Assembly (NCBI GenBank): GCA_008828725.1
Contig: MEHQ01000676.1
Location: 74,027 to 138,026, forward strand
From: Saccharina japonica
Taxonomy: Eukaryota > Sar > Phaeophyceae > Laminariales > Laminariaceae
Direction: 5' to 3'
DNA length: 64,000 bases
The notes beneath the pieces are model-generated. The model was given only the letters and a program-made list of their open reading frames with translations, ran no database searches and was not told the DNA's origin. A program made the translations under genes and the position numbers. Shown here piece after piece: positions 10,449-21,879 of the stretch (positions are counted from its first letter, which is position 1; each line of letters opens with the position of its first letter).

Positions 10449-10584
10449 TTGGCAACGACGCTGTAAAACACGCCACTCGCTGCGTGAGCTAGACAACCAG
10501 GGTGCCGTTTTTTTTGTTATTTTTTTTGGCGGTCACCAAAGCTGGCGGTCGAGTAGATCATTTGTGCGGGGTGGAGAACCTTTG
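10449..10584 (+). repeat. R1 second unit, head-to-tail
   Basis: Starts GGTTGGCAACGACGCTGTAA immediately after the C-run of the previous unit. It follows the R1 order to GGTGGAGAACCTTTG, where it stops at an undetermined base (10585). The break may therefore be an assembly join. Confidence 0.8.
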
Positions 10585-10596
10585 NACCTTGCTGCT

Positions 10597-10662
10597 TGCT
10601 CTACACAACACACCAACCGGTGGGAGCACAGAGGCTCGGGAGGTGTGCTACAGTATGATACG
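10597..10662. repeat. dispersed fragment also at 12435-12500
   Basis: CTACACAACACACCAACCGG.. through GGGAGCACAGAGGCT and AGTATGATAC recurs, diverged, at about 12435-12500 in the same orientation. The function is unknown. Confidence 0.55.
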
Positions 10663-11469
10663 GACAAGCGGTGCTGGATTTTGCTAACGGGGCGCTGGCG
10701 GACTGCTGGCGGCCCCCTACGGTACGCTCTCGCCGGCTTGGTGTCGTGGAGGATGCGCTGCTCAGAAGAACTACGTACTCGTACGAGTTACTCGTACGAG
10801 TCGTATGGAGACGTACTCGTACCGCCTTGCTTGTAGAGCGCGACAGGATGAGAGATCGCCGTTTATCAATTCAATTTCACCACACTGCGGTAGCAGCACT
10901 AGCAGCACTAGCAGCAGCGGCGGCGTGCCGCCACGGTCTATATATGTCGGGCGCCGGGTGGGCTTGGAGCGGAGCGTGCCGGCGCGGTGTCGCGCGTAGG
11001 TCGTGGGCAGCAGCAGGAGCAGCACACGACGACAAGAATAGTTGGACGCAAAATCGAAAAAAGAAAGAACGGAAGCTGTTGCTTCTGCTGCTCTGCTGCT
11101 GCTCTGCTGCTGTTGCTTCTGCTGCTGCTGCTGCTGCTGGGGCTGCCGCTGCTGCTGGGGCTACCGCCACGTAGCTGCAGCCACCGGTGCTGCTGCTTGC
11201 GGTCGTGGGATTGCAGCTGCGGCACTGCGGTCATACCCCTGTCGCCGCCACCGTTGCTGGGCTGCCGTTCCTCTCGTACGCTACTTTTCGTTTTCGTTGT
11301 TTCTTTGGTTTGCCGCATTGCCTCACCCCACTTCCCTTATTATTTTCGGAGGCGTCGCCTGCAGGATTTTGTTTACCTCTATCGCAAACACACCGAAACC
11401 ATGAGGGGAAGGAAATTCACTTTTTTGAGCGGAAGGAAAGTATATATATTTTTTTACTTCTATCGCAAA
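10663..11469. other. unassigned, with CTG tract
   Basis: GC-rich sequence with a self-complementary CGTACTCGTACGAGTTACTCGTACGAG region near 10780, written here as repeats of ACTCGTACGAGT, and CTG/CTGCTG runs at 11075-11160. Long frames on both strands (leucine- or alanine-rich) come from the CTG tract. No domain was recognised. Confidence 0.5.
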
Positions 11470-12377
11470 CACTCTACTTTTTGATCAAAAACATACTTCT
11501 CTAAAGTAAATTTTTGCCGTTTTTTCAAACATTTACCTCAAATACTTCCTTCGGCAGAATTTTTAGAGAAGTAAAAGTAAAAAAAAATAAAACGCAAACA
11601 CTCTGTTTGTTTTACTCTTTTCACTTTCAAAGCACCTGGATTGCTAGCAGGGTAGGTCTTGCCTGTCGTGTATGGCATCTCATTGTTTGCTGGTGGTACT
11701 CTGCAGCAACACTATTGTTTTGAATTATAATTAGATGGGTATGTATATGGATATTGGAATGTAAATTGATATGATGGATATAAATGGATATGGATATTAA
11801 GCCGCGTTTTTACTCCGTTCCTTTACGGTGACCAGGATAATGTATTAGTGATATAAATGGATGCATAAAAATATTGTAAAAAAAATGGATATGGATATTA
11901 AGGTTCTTTCTTATTCCGTTTTTTTTACGGTAACCGGTTTAAGCGGTCTTGAGACCGCTTCCATTGAAGCGATACGACGTCAGGCGCAGAGACCTTGTAT
12001 CAATATGGTTTTTACACTCTGTTTATATATATTGTAAATTTTTTTGAACAAACAACAGCTGTGCTCGAAGAATTCGACGCAACTCATCTTTGCTAGCTGA
12101 GTGTAATACTTCGATCGCGCGTACTTACGGGTGTTTTGTGTCCTCATGTAGGATGCACATCCCGCATGAGGGGGGCACAATCTGAAGCTGTAGAATTCAG
12201 GAAGTGTGTGTCTATTTGTGGGGGGAGAGAATAATTGAAATACCTGGAGTGTTTGAGTTTTTTATTTTATTTTACTCCTCTAAAAATTCTCCCGAAGGGA
12301 GGATTTGGGGATTTTTTTTTTAAATCGGCAAAAAAAGTATTTTAGCGAAGTAAGGATTTTATCAAAGTTACGGTAAC
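11470..12377. mobile_element. long imperfect inverted repeat (~130-bp arms)
   Basis: The left arm (11470-11604) and right arm (12246-12377) are imperfect inverses. Shared blocks include CTTCGG.AGAATTTTTAGAG, GTAAAA.TAAAA and CAAACACTC, at roughly 75-80 % by eye. The interior carries a diverged duplication (GGATATGGATATTAAG..CCGTT..TTTACGGT). The arrangement fits a foldback or MITE-like element. No clear TSD was seen. Confidence 0.45.
12048..12200. repeat. repeat inverted with respect to 18798-18950
   Basis: Shares AGCTGAGTGTAATACTTCGA, CGCGCGTACTTA and TCATGTAGGATG.ACATCCC with the reverse complement of 18798-18950. It also contains the TAGGATG..CATCC inverted motif. It lies inside the inverted-repeat element at 11470-12377. 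Confidence 0.6.
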
Positions 12378-13912
12378 TTTTGGCTCTCAGTTTCATCGGC
12401 CTACACACCGAGAATTCTACCGACGCAGAATGCCCCTACACAACACAACCGATGGGAGCACAGAGGCTTGAGAGGTGTACGTAGCTAGAGTATGATACAA
12501 CCATATTCGTGACCGCAAAGACAAGAGGAATCGATGCTGAAAACGAGAAAGAAAAAAAATGATCCACGCTAAATTCAAGTAGTTACGCAACAATGCATAA
12601 AAAACAATAACTCCAAAAAAAGGCCAAAATCGACCAAAACCAGTCATTTTGGGCCAAATTATGAATATCTCACGCAATTTCATATTGCTGCAAACGAAAA
12701 AGAAACGGTCTGGAGGTGTGGACGAGAGCAATCGTTTGCCGTATTCTATCTGTATATCGCACGATTTGTCAAACAGTAGTAACCAGGGGGAAACGATCTC
12801 CAACATACATTGCTTCCCTCATATCTCCCTCAAAAGCTGTTTTCTTATTTTGAAAAAAATGGCCAGCGACGTATGGTCATAGCTCCCCAAATCAGTGCTC
12901 AGAATTTGGGTGTGAAAAGTATTACGCCCAGGGAAACAAGGTGCTTGTTTATACGTTTTTTGGTATAATAATCATTGAACAAAATGGTGAGAAGCTGCGC
13001 GCAGTGTTGAGCTTCCTGACGGTGCCTCGAGATTTCCGAACACAGCTCAACACATCCTGAGAAAAATGCAGCTTGGTGCGGGGAATATATTGGAAATATT
13101 GTCCCAGGTGGACTACAAACATGCAGAACCCCGCGAATCATCTCGCATCAAAGTATTAATCCCTGTCCCCGTTTGGAGGACTTGGAAAGCCGGCGCTCTT
13201 TCTGTCTGCGGTAGCGAACCGCTACCTTGTCGCGTGCACTCGCTTTCGGAGGAGCGCTCGGTACAGTCACTTCTTCGTCGGACGCTCCATCACCGCCGTT
13301 GGTCCATCGACAGGCCTGTCTCGGCGGTGCCGGCACCCTCGGCCCTGCCATCGGCAGCGGCACCGTCGATGGCGATGGGTTGATGCGCCACGAGTTGTGG
13401 AAGGCCTCTCTCTGTGCGTGGTGGTACTGCTAGGGGACGCCGAGAAATACACACCCCGTACCAAACAAGCCTTCCTACAAGAAAGGAAACCCAAAAAGAA
13501 AAAATAGTTGGATAGTTGGCACCGCCGCAACAAACCTAAAAAACTAGCCAGCTAATAACTAGCTGGCAACTATTAGTCAGCCAACTCACAGCCCTACAAA
13601 TTACACAACATCCCCCATCGACCACCGGAATGAAACCATGTCGGAATTTGCCGCATAAACTTTGTAAGACGAAGGCGCAACCGACTCGCGGATGAGCTGG
13701 CTGCCAGCATTCCTGACCATGACGCGACGCCCAATGGCCCTAGCACCTCCAGACGCCCTGAAAACGCGGAACGGGACAGAACACATTTGCGGCGAGAGGG
13801 GACGCGGAACCGAAACATAACACACGCGGCGGAACGGCGCGGAAAAACAACGCTGCGGGACGGCGCGAAAACAAACGCTTCGGGATGACGCGAAAACAAA
13901 GAACGACGCTGC
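12378..13912. other. no gene recognised
   Basis: Holds the second copy of the 10597 fragment (12435-12500). Open frames of 80-130 codons on both strands (12417-12806 minus, 13066-13383 plus) have no recognisable domain. GC content rises from 13.1 kb towards the GGAAC array. Confidence 0.35.
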
Positions 13913-14048
13913 GGAACGGAACGGAACGGAACGGAACGGAACGGTACGGAACGGAACGGAACGGAACGGAACGGAACGGAACGGAACGGAACGGAACGGA
14001 ACGGAACGGAACGGAACGGAACGGAACGGAACGGAACGGAACGGAACG
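13913..14048. repeat. (GGAAC)n pentanucleotide satellite
   Basis: About 27 units of GGAAC with one visible interruption (GGTAC near 13942). Decayed units extend left to ~13770 and right to ~14085. All three frames are open on both strands, which explains the long arginine-, serine- or proline-rich frames. No gene is proposed. Confidence 0.95.
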
Positions 14049-14164
14049 CCGGCGCGGCGGGACGGGACGGGACGGGACGGGCACAGACAAATTGGGACTG
14101 GACGGGACTGCTCGGAAACGGACAAGAACGCAAAGGTGGCGATGATACTAGGCAGGGACAAATT

Positions 14165-15300
14165 TTGGGTACACTCCATGCACGGGCACAGACGAGGGTA
14201 CTACCCGTGCACCGGAACGGACCGGCCGGCCAAGGGTATTATCCATGCACCGGCATGGACGAGGGTACTATCCATGCACCGGCATGGACGAGGGTACTAC
14301 ACATGCACCGGCACAGAAGAGGGTACTATCCATGCACCGGCATGGACGAGGGTAATTTCCATGCACCGGCATGGACGAGAGTACCATCCATGCACCGGCA
14401 TGTACTACGGTTAGTACTATCCATGCACCAGCATGGACATGGGTACTATCCATGCACCGGCATGGACGAGTGTACTACCCATGCACCGGCATGGACGAGG
14501 GTACTATCCATGCACCGGCATGGACGAGGGTATCATACATGCACCGGCATGGACGAGGGTACTATCCATGCACCGGCATGGACTAGGGTATCATCCATGC
14601 ACCGGCATGGACGAGGGTACTATCCATGCACCGGCATGGACGAGGGTATCATCCATGCACGACCGGCATGGACGAGGGTACTATCCATGCACCGGCATGG
14701 ACGAGGGTATTATCCATGCAACGGCATGGACGAGGGTACTATCCATGCACCGGCATGGACGAGTGTATCATTCATGCACCGGCATCGACGAGGGTACTAT
14801 CCATGCACCGGCCTGGACGAGCGTACTATCCATGCACCGGCCTGGACGAGGGTGGGTATCATCCATTCACCGGCATGGACGAGAGAGGGTATCATCCATG
14901 CACGGGCATGGACGAGGGTTAGTACTATCCACGCACCGACGTTGACAAGGGTGAGTATTATCTATGCACCGGCATGGACTGAGAGTGGGTACTATACCTG
15001 CCTTGGCGTGGACGAGGGGGGGTACTGTTCATGCATTCGAAAATGGACGAGAGTAAGTACAATGCATGCATCCCTGCACCGGCATGGACGAGGGTACTAT
15101 CCATGCACCGGCCTGGATGAGGGTGGGTTCTATCCATGCATTGGCGTGGACGAGGGAGGGCATTTTCCATGCATTCCAAACAAATGGACGAGACTGGGTA
15201 CAATATATGCATTGCGTGGACAACGGTGGATACTATCCATGCGTTGGCGTGGATGAGGATGAGTACTATCCACGCAGTGGCCTGGACTCGGACCTCGTTA
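14165..15300. repeat. 29-bp minisatellite
   Basis: About 37 units of a 29-bp motif with an inverted core, CCATGCACCGGCATGG, then ACGAGGGTACTAT. Units are regular to ~14840 and then diverge and lengthen. Because 29 is not a multiple of three and the unit lacks stops, one frame reads through for 363 codons. That product is a repeat artefact. There are no spacers, so it is not a CRISPR array. Confidence 0.95.
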
Positions 15301-18300
15301 GTTGCGTATTGCGCTGAGATGCCCTACCATCTGTATTCCAATCAACAACGCCCGCTAGCGGGTGCTCGGCACGGCGTGAATCGTTATGCGTACCCTGCGT
15401 ACCCTCGATGTTCATTACCACGTACCCTCGGCACATATGTCGCGCTATTTGGAGGGATGAGGGGCATCGGCGACGAGGCATGCACCGGTATCTGTTTAAC
15501 TCAACCTCTACGAAAGATTGTGCTCGGCACTCATTTGTGTTGTACATATGTATATATCCGAAACATGCGCCAGCAAGTATGTCCGCGCGTCTTGAGGCGT
15601 AGCCGGAGGGTCTCGGTACTTCTTGACTGATTCAATTGCGTTGTATCGTGATGCCTACGATATGAACCTTTACAGAATGTGCCTTATCAAGCATACACCG
15701 GCACGAGGTGGGACGGAGGGCCGCTTTGTCTGGTGCATTATATATCATGATACCTGATAATATATCGTCATCCAAGGTATTAGAACATGCCTTGTCCTGT
15801 GGTACGCTGTTGCTGCTGTGCCTGTACCATCTGCTTTGGGGCCACATTCCGCCGCATCTGGTACATGATGTATCATGATGCCTGCCAGTATGACATACGC
15901 CATACAATGTGCGTACCCAAGGTGTATCAGTTAACAGCATGTTTTGATGAGAGGTCCTGCTGTGTGTGTCCCCTCAAATAAGGTATGATACCTTCTCGTA
16001 CACAGCACAGGCACGTAAACAGTAAGCTCTCGACGAACAGCGGAGTGACGATGTTCGCTACCGCTAAGTCGAATAGCCAAACCTACGATCCGTAGCGGGT
16101 ATCATGTCCATCTCTCTCGACAGCCGTCCGACCCTCGCTGAGTTTTCATTCAACTGGCTACCCCCCCCACTTTATTTATTTATTTTATATTTGTTTTCTC
16201 TGAGTTGGCAGTTGAAACAATGTTTGCCTTCTCGTCCCCTATCATATTTAGGCTGCGTCGATCGAATTCACGGCCGTTTCTGGGCAATTTTCAACTAATA
16301 GTGGCTTGTATCCGAACGAAACCGGCTAGGAGAAAACCAACGTGTCGACTGAATTCTCCGTATTGAGACCAACATGATTGAATGAAACCTTTCTGAAAAT
16401 ACCCAGGGAACGAGGTTAAATTCCACATTTGCCCCTATTAATAGTTCTCGAAGTTCGATTTATCGCTCGGCAGATTCTCGTTTTTCGAAGAAATAGTTTG
16501 AAATAATATACTTCAGTACGAGGCAACACCTATTGCTTTAATTTTCCTGAAACTATTGGGTTTTTTGGAATTTCCAAGGTTTGTCGACTAATTTACCGGG
16601 GGGAAAAAAAAAACAGCACCCTGAACCGGAATCACGTTTTTTCGATGTTTTCTCAGCAAATAATTGACAACATATATCAATACATACACGTATTCCCCAA
16701 TATGAGAGATCTCTTTAAATTAGGGGATATGTAAATGTAACGCATAACATAAGGAGACGACTCCTAATTCTCCCGTACTAAAAAATACCGGTAATAACTG
16801 CGAATGTTGAAGAGAAATCCAATCAAATCGTTCTTGTTTTGCTTTTTCTCTCTTAAAAAAATGTAAACGCGCTTCAGTACATCTGATGCACCTGGGACAC
16901 AGGACGTTTTTACGCTATATTCCGTTCATGGTTCCTGGAGTTGTTACATCATTCGTCCGGAACATCTCGGAATCCGAGATGTCAGTATGCATTGTGAACT
17001 TTCATCGCGCCGACCATATCATAATATTATGGGGATAATGCTTACGATATGTAACGTTAAACGTGGACACCTGTACTCGTGGTGTCCGCGGAATGCGTCT
17101 CAGAACTTGTGAGAGGGTTCTATGAATATCCCTTTGACCGGCTCGAAGTTACCACTCTTTCATTCCCACGAACGAATCCCAGGCTGTCATAACAAAGAAG
17201 CAGAGATGCCTATTTGCCGGTAGCGGCAATTCTCCGAATTAATAGGGCTCGCAAGGGGCTCGAGGTATTATTTTTATTTTATTTTATTTTCTTTAGACCT
17301 ATGCCAATGGTAAATCGATGTTTGAAAGCGATGTTTGAAACATTTCCCTGGAATTTTCAGGCTGAAAATCCGCTCGTACCGCCGCTGTGGGAAAAAAAGG
17401 GAAAAAATGTCTGATTTTTCTTATTTTGTTTCAAACGGCTGCAGGCGGTGCAATTTGCTTTTTCTAGTTCCAAATCGTCAACACCCTGATAAAAATCAGC
17501 TCGTGCGACGATAGACCTTCGATCTCGACATAGACTCAGCACACGGCCAACCCGCTTCGGGTCGGGCAAGGCCAACGAGTGTTGATGATGGTCTCGAAGG
17601 TATAAGGTGGATCCATGGTCTAGGAGGCGAGAGGTTGCCGGCGGCGTCCTACGCTCTTCTCCCAAACCCGAAAAAAGAACTATTTTTTGCCATTTGAGAC
17701 GGATCGAGAAATTTTATCATCTGTTTTATGCACACCAGCAGCCAATTGTTTGTTTATCAGACGCCTGGCCAGCACCCGCCACAGATCACCGGCCATCGTG
17801 TGAACACGGTGACCCTAGGATGGGTCGGAGCCCGTAACGAGCGCACCGCGTTCAGAATTCATGACGCATTCGTTGGTTTTGTCGTTCCATGTCTGTCGAG
17901 GACTCGGAATCTCGCCGCTTCGAACTAACATCCGCCTGAGTTTTTCTCAAGCCGATCTTGTCCCAACATCGGCCTGAGAATTGCCTTTTTCTGGCTTTTC
18001 CAAAAGTTGGGAATATTCCGTTTTAAGAATTGGCCCCATAGCAAGCTTGTTCCGGAAAAATCTGGCGGGGATCTTAGGGATCCAAACTTTTTAGGGTAAC
18101 TTTGCTTTCCCATTGGCATAAGTCTTAGTTCAGAGGATTTTTGTTTTTGTTGCTCCCTCTCACGTCCCCTATCCCCGGGGGACATGACGCCTTCATATTA
18201 ATCGAAGCCCCATTTTTCGTTTTGTTCCTTAAACGCTGCCCAACTTACTATGCTAAATGGGCCATCCGGAGATTACAATTTTTTTCCCCCCCGTAAAAAA

Positions 18301-19692
18301 AAGACGCCTTTTTCCTGGAACGAGAGGAAATAGGGGAAACACATATTTTGGAAAAGGCTGAAAAAGGACGTTTCCCGGATTTGTGATGTTTGTTTGTTTG
18401 TTTTGGCTCCGGGTTAGGAAATACGCATCCCTTGAAAAGTATGTGTCGCCTGGCACGGGTTTATGGTCGTGTGTGTTCTTCACATTAAACCTTTCTTTCT
18501 ACCCGTCGACATCCAGCACACCCAGTGTCCAGTGTCCAGCAGTTGCGACCTGCTTCATATTGGTTTATATATATGGACTACAGGTATACCTTACGCGTAT
18601 GTTGGTATTCATAATGCAGGCAGTTCAGTAGTGTCTTTGGCGGCCTGTTGCCAGATATTACCACCTGGTACTCGTACGACCTACTTTGGGTTCACTCTTT
18701 TTTTCTTTTCTTTTTTTTGTTGCATGGTCATACGCACGTATATACTACAGCAGTATGCATACTCATGTGTGGGAACGAGTACTGTTGTAGACTAAAAATT
18801 ATACAGCCTCAATTCTGTCCGCCTCATGGGGATGTACATCCTACATGAAGGCATATAAAATCCTTAAGTACGCGCGATCGAAGTATTACACTCAGCTACG
18901 TATAATAGCAAATATGAGTTTCGACGAAATCCTCGAGCTCACAGCTATTGCTTTTTTTTATATAACTTTTTTAATCACACCAGTACCTGGTATGCGTATC
19001 CAGTACAATAAGGGACCTCCAGATGAGGGAAAAACTGTGTTCAGGGGGTGCGTCGCCATGGTTACTATGATACATTCAAAGTAAAGGATATTCGTACTAT
19101 GTAGTTCGATGACTCCCCTGGATGCTACTACAGGGTCAACAGGATGATACTACAAGAGTGACGTCGACCCGTTGATAAACGAGGTACGACTGTCAAGGCA
19201 AAATTATTTGCCGTGCTGTGATATGTAGCCTGTGACATTCCGAACGTGTTACATATCACGCTATATACTTCGTATACAGCAGTGTATATACCCTATACCT
19301 GGTATATGATAATGCATGATATACTATAACACTTCGTGTGTACCTGTACGTGTACTGTTATAATAAATAAATGTACTTGTACGTGCTGCTTGCTAGAAGG
19401 CTCAACACAACCACCTGTCTGTACTCGTACATGTCGCATCACAAGCAAATATGTACGAGTAACTGGCATGGTCAACCTGGAACTCGCGCATCGGCTCGCC
19501 AAGAAACCAGTGATGAGTTCGAACTCTATAGTTTAGGCGTATATATAGCAATCACACCCAAACTCTGTGAGTCACAGCACGGGGCATATCTCCCCACACA
19601 TACCCGCGAGGCGTCGATAATCTTATTCTGATGTCCCACGAAACAGCCATTCTTCCGAATGAATGCCGCGAGCACGCCCATCCGTAGATATA
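15301..19692. other. 4.4 kb without recognised genes
   Basis: Mostly single-copy, AT-rich between 16.1 and 17.4 kb. Items seen: the repeat at 18798-18950 (inverse of 12048-12200); a CGACATCCAGCACACCCAG box at 18507-18525 that recurs at about 55685; and a minus-strand frame at 17357-17665 (102 codons, basic, unrecognised). No coding domain or RNA gene could be supported. Confidence 0.4.
18798..18950. repeat. repeat inverted with respect to 12048-12200
   Basis: Reverse-complement partner of 12048-12200. It carries GATGTACATCCTACATGA, TACGCGCGATCGAAGTATTA and CACTCAGCTA. Identity is roughly 75-80 % by eye. Confidence 0.6.
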
Positions 19693-19860
19693 GAGAAACC
19701 ACAACAGTACGCCTAGGCTAGGCCTATCAGTCGGCAGCGGGCAGTGTCGTGCCCTTGGCTCGTGTGCCTCTGCTCTATTCACGCAGCTATGCACATCAAG
19801 CACGAGGCACTCGAGGAGAGTGAACACCTCTTCCGTCCGCCTTGCCTCTCGCCAGAACAC
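19693..19860. repeat. 168-bp dispersed repeat, copy 2
   Basis: Direct copy of 6760-6927 with about three substitutions. It lies 115 bp inside the right border of the 13.6 kb inserted segment, while copy 1 lies 375 bp inside the left border. Confidence 0.8.
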
Positions 19861-19983
19861 TACTTACGTCGGTAGAGCCCATACGTCGGCAGAGCCCATG
19901 ACTACCAAAACTTAACTCGGTTGGTTGACAACAAAACTCATATTTATTTATTTCTGTACTTTACGTAAAAATATTATACGTTT

Positions 19984-20562
19984 ATTCCTATCCCTTCTCT
20001 TAACCCCCCGTATATCTCTAAGTGTTCCTCCCTTTCCACTTTTTTTTTAGCGCTAGCCTTTCCCTTCTTTCTATCTTTTATTTTACTTCTGTCTTGTACC
20101 CCCAAACTTCTCTATGGCCAGCATCTCTTTTGGTTTCCTATGTCCTTCCATACTTTCTCGACTACGCTATCTCACCTTATTCCAGCTCGCCCTTTGGTTG
20201 CTTTCTCACATACAGGTTTATCAACTACGGCTGGCAACCTCTTATTTGGCATGTTCTTTACTTTATATTGCCATTTCAACTTGCGTACGTCTCTATTGGT
20301 CTTCAGTAGGTACATTCCCAGTTCTGCTCTTAATACTGTGTTACTCGTCGTACTTGAGCACGCTAGTACTTTATTAGCTGCTGTCATCTGTTCTGTTTCC
20401 AGCTGCTTCACGACCTTCGCGTTCCCTTCCCATATTTCCCCTGCATATTCTAGCTATGGTACAAGCACATTCATCAGGATGCATCTCTTAATTCTAGTGT
20501 CAAGGTGCGAGTCGGTTTTAATCGCTTCCATCTTGCCTACGTCTACCCTTGCCTATTTGTTT
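19984..20562 (-). pseudogene. LINE copy 1, ORF2 fragment
   Basis: The minus strand encodes a LINE polyprotein segment: ETEQMTAANKVLACSSTTSN, then VLRAELGMYLLKTNRDVRKL and KWQYKVKNMPNKRLPAVVDK. The plus-strand copy has the same series at 57800-58000. The region lies after the reverse-transcriptase core. The piece begins at the hAT insertion (20563) and ends at the 13.6 kb insertion (19983). The frame is lost in the second half, where the sequence still follows the LINE (CCTTCTCTTAACCCCCCGTA). Confidence 0.85.
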
Positions 20563-20572
20563 TAGGGCTGTT

Positions 20573-20885
20573 CGCGGGTCATGACCCGACCCGCGGATCG
20601 GGTCAGGAGGTGTTCAACATGTCTCGGGTCGGGTCGGGTGGGGTCAGCAAGTGTTCAAAATCTCACGGGTCGGGTCGGGTCGGGTCAAGAGGTTTGCAAA
20701 TCTCACGGGTCGGGTCGGGTGGGGTCAACAGGTTTCCAAAATCTCACGGTCGGGTCGGGTCATGACCCGACCTCTCAAAATTTTCGCGGGTAGGGTCGGG
20801 TCATGACCCTACATCTCAACAATTTCGCGGGTCGGGTCAGGTCATGACCCGCGAGAAACGGATCCCTCACGGGTCGGGCTAGATT
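20573..20885. repeat. GGGTC subterminal array, left
   Basis: Dense GGGTCGGGTC runs with several GGGTCATGACCC palindromes, interspersed with CAAAATCTCAC spacers. It lies directly inside the left hAT1 terminus. Subterminal repeats of this kind are known transposase-binding sites in hAT elements. Confidence 0.8.
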
Positions 20886-21732
20886 TGATCCGCGAATTGT
20901 TTTCCGCTGGCCCGCGGATCCGGCCTGCAGGACCGGATCTTTTCTTTATCCCCGCTTCCTGCCCGAGGGCCACTCTCGGCTCAGCGGGTTGGACGCGCGG
21001 GTCCCAAACGTTCAACCTTACCACTTCCTGCACGTCGTGCTGATATCCCGAGTGCATATCATAGCAGAACGATCATATTGTATGCACGGTACCTTGTACT
21101 ACATACCAGGCATAATTTTGGCGAACTCCTGGTCGGATGACACCACACAGCAGTATATCATGCACACACATCCTCCAAACCCAGTACAGACAGGCCACAA
21201 ACCATACAAAAGGTAGCAGCAGTAACAGGCACCTTTTAAACTCGGCATTCACGTATTATCTGAAATTGGGGATTTTTAATCGGAATTCTGAATTCCTGAA
21301 TGAAGAACCCTATTTGAAAATTTGTTTCAAAGTCATTCATGATTTAAAAAAACTGGTCGTAACAGTTCAATCCAAGGGAAGAGCCGCTTGGGCCTGTACC
21401 AGGTGCCTGGTATATCCGTATGTGACGAGAGCAGCAGCACAGCAGCAGCAGCAGCACGGCAGAAGCAGCACAGCAACCGCACTACACCAGTAGCACAGCA
21501 GCAGCAGCGGCACAGCAGGCAAGTAACAGCGACGCCGGTGGTGGCGGCGAAGGCGGCGGCTGCACCAGCCAAATTTTTTCGCACACAGCCGTTGTCACAG
21601 CTTCACCAGAAGAAGCAGGGAGGAGAGGCCATACAGAAAAGCATTGGTAGACTGCTTTGCACATATGTTTGGCCTCCCCTGTTGGTGCTCCTGATCCTGC
21701 GGTGCCGCAGCCGCAGGCACCGCCACCTCCAC
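20886..21732. other. hAT1 interior, left of the copia
   Basis: No gene recognised. CAG/GCA runs at 21425-21520 give glutamine-, serine- or alanine-rich frames. The interior resumes after the copia fossil at ~38841, where GCC/CTG runs continue. Confidence 0.45.
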
Positions 21733-21879
21733 TGTTAGTTGTACTCGTGTGATCAGCATTCATCAGCATTTCATATGTGTGCAGCAGTATTACTTTATGC
21801 AATGATGTAAGGGAGTTCCACATATTGACGGGCATTTGCCATTTGGTGTTACATCAGTATCGAGAGGCGTATTATTTTA

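Larger units (their letters stand above)
6385..19975. other. 13.6 kb segment inserted in the LINE
   Basis: LINE sequence stops at 6384 and resumes at 19976, with the 8 bases ATACGTTT present on both sides (6377-6384 and 19976-19983). This is consistent with an 8-bp TSD or a clean break in one LINE copy. The ends (TGTTGTGTTTCC.. and ..CGTAAAAATATT) show neither a clear inverted repeat nor LTRs. The contents are mixed: undetermined bases at 6575, 6577 and 10585, R1 copies, simple repeats and several inverted-repeat pairs. It may be composite or rearranged. Confidence 0.6.

Noticed and set aside
10222-10470. Conserved small protein in R1 (LTLHATRPIPHGAS..)
   Set aside because: The opposite strand is equally open in the same copies. 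The pattern fits a conserved DNA repeat with no stop bias.
11941-11960. Terminator-like hairpin AAGCGGTCTTGAGACCGCTT
   Set aside because: A single 9-bp-arm palindrome in a non-coding eukaryotic region, with no gene upstream and no U-run.
13594-14179. Arginine/serine/proline-rich frames of up to 192 codons on both strands
   Set aside because: They are made by the (GGAAC)n satellite. All frames are open, as expected for a stop-free pentanucleotide.
14165-15300. 363-codon open frame, and a CRISPR-like look of the 29-bp repeats
   Set aside because: Units are contiguous with no spacers, and the frame is open only because the 29-bp unit lacks stops in all frames.
6760-19860. LTRs of a 13 kb element
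   Set aside because: The 168-bp repeats lack TG..CA ends, primer site and TSDs, and sit unequally far from the segment borders.
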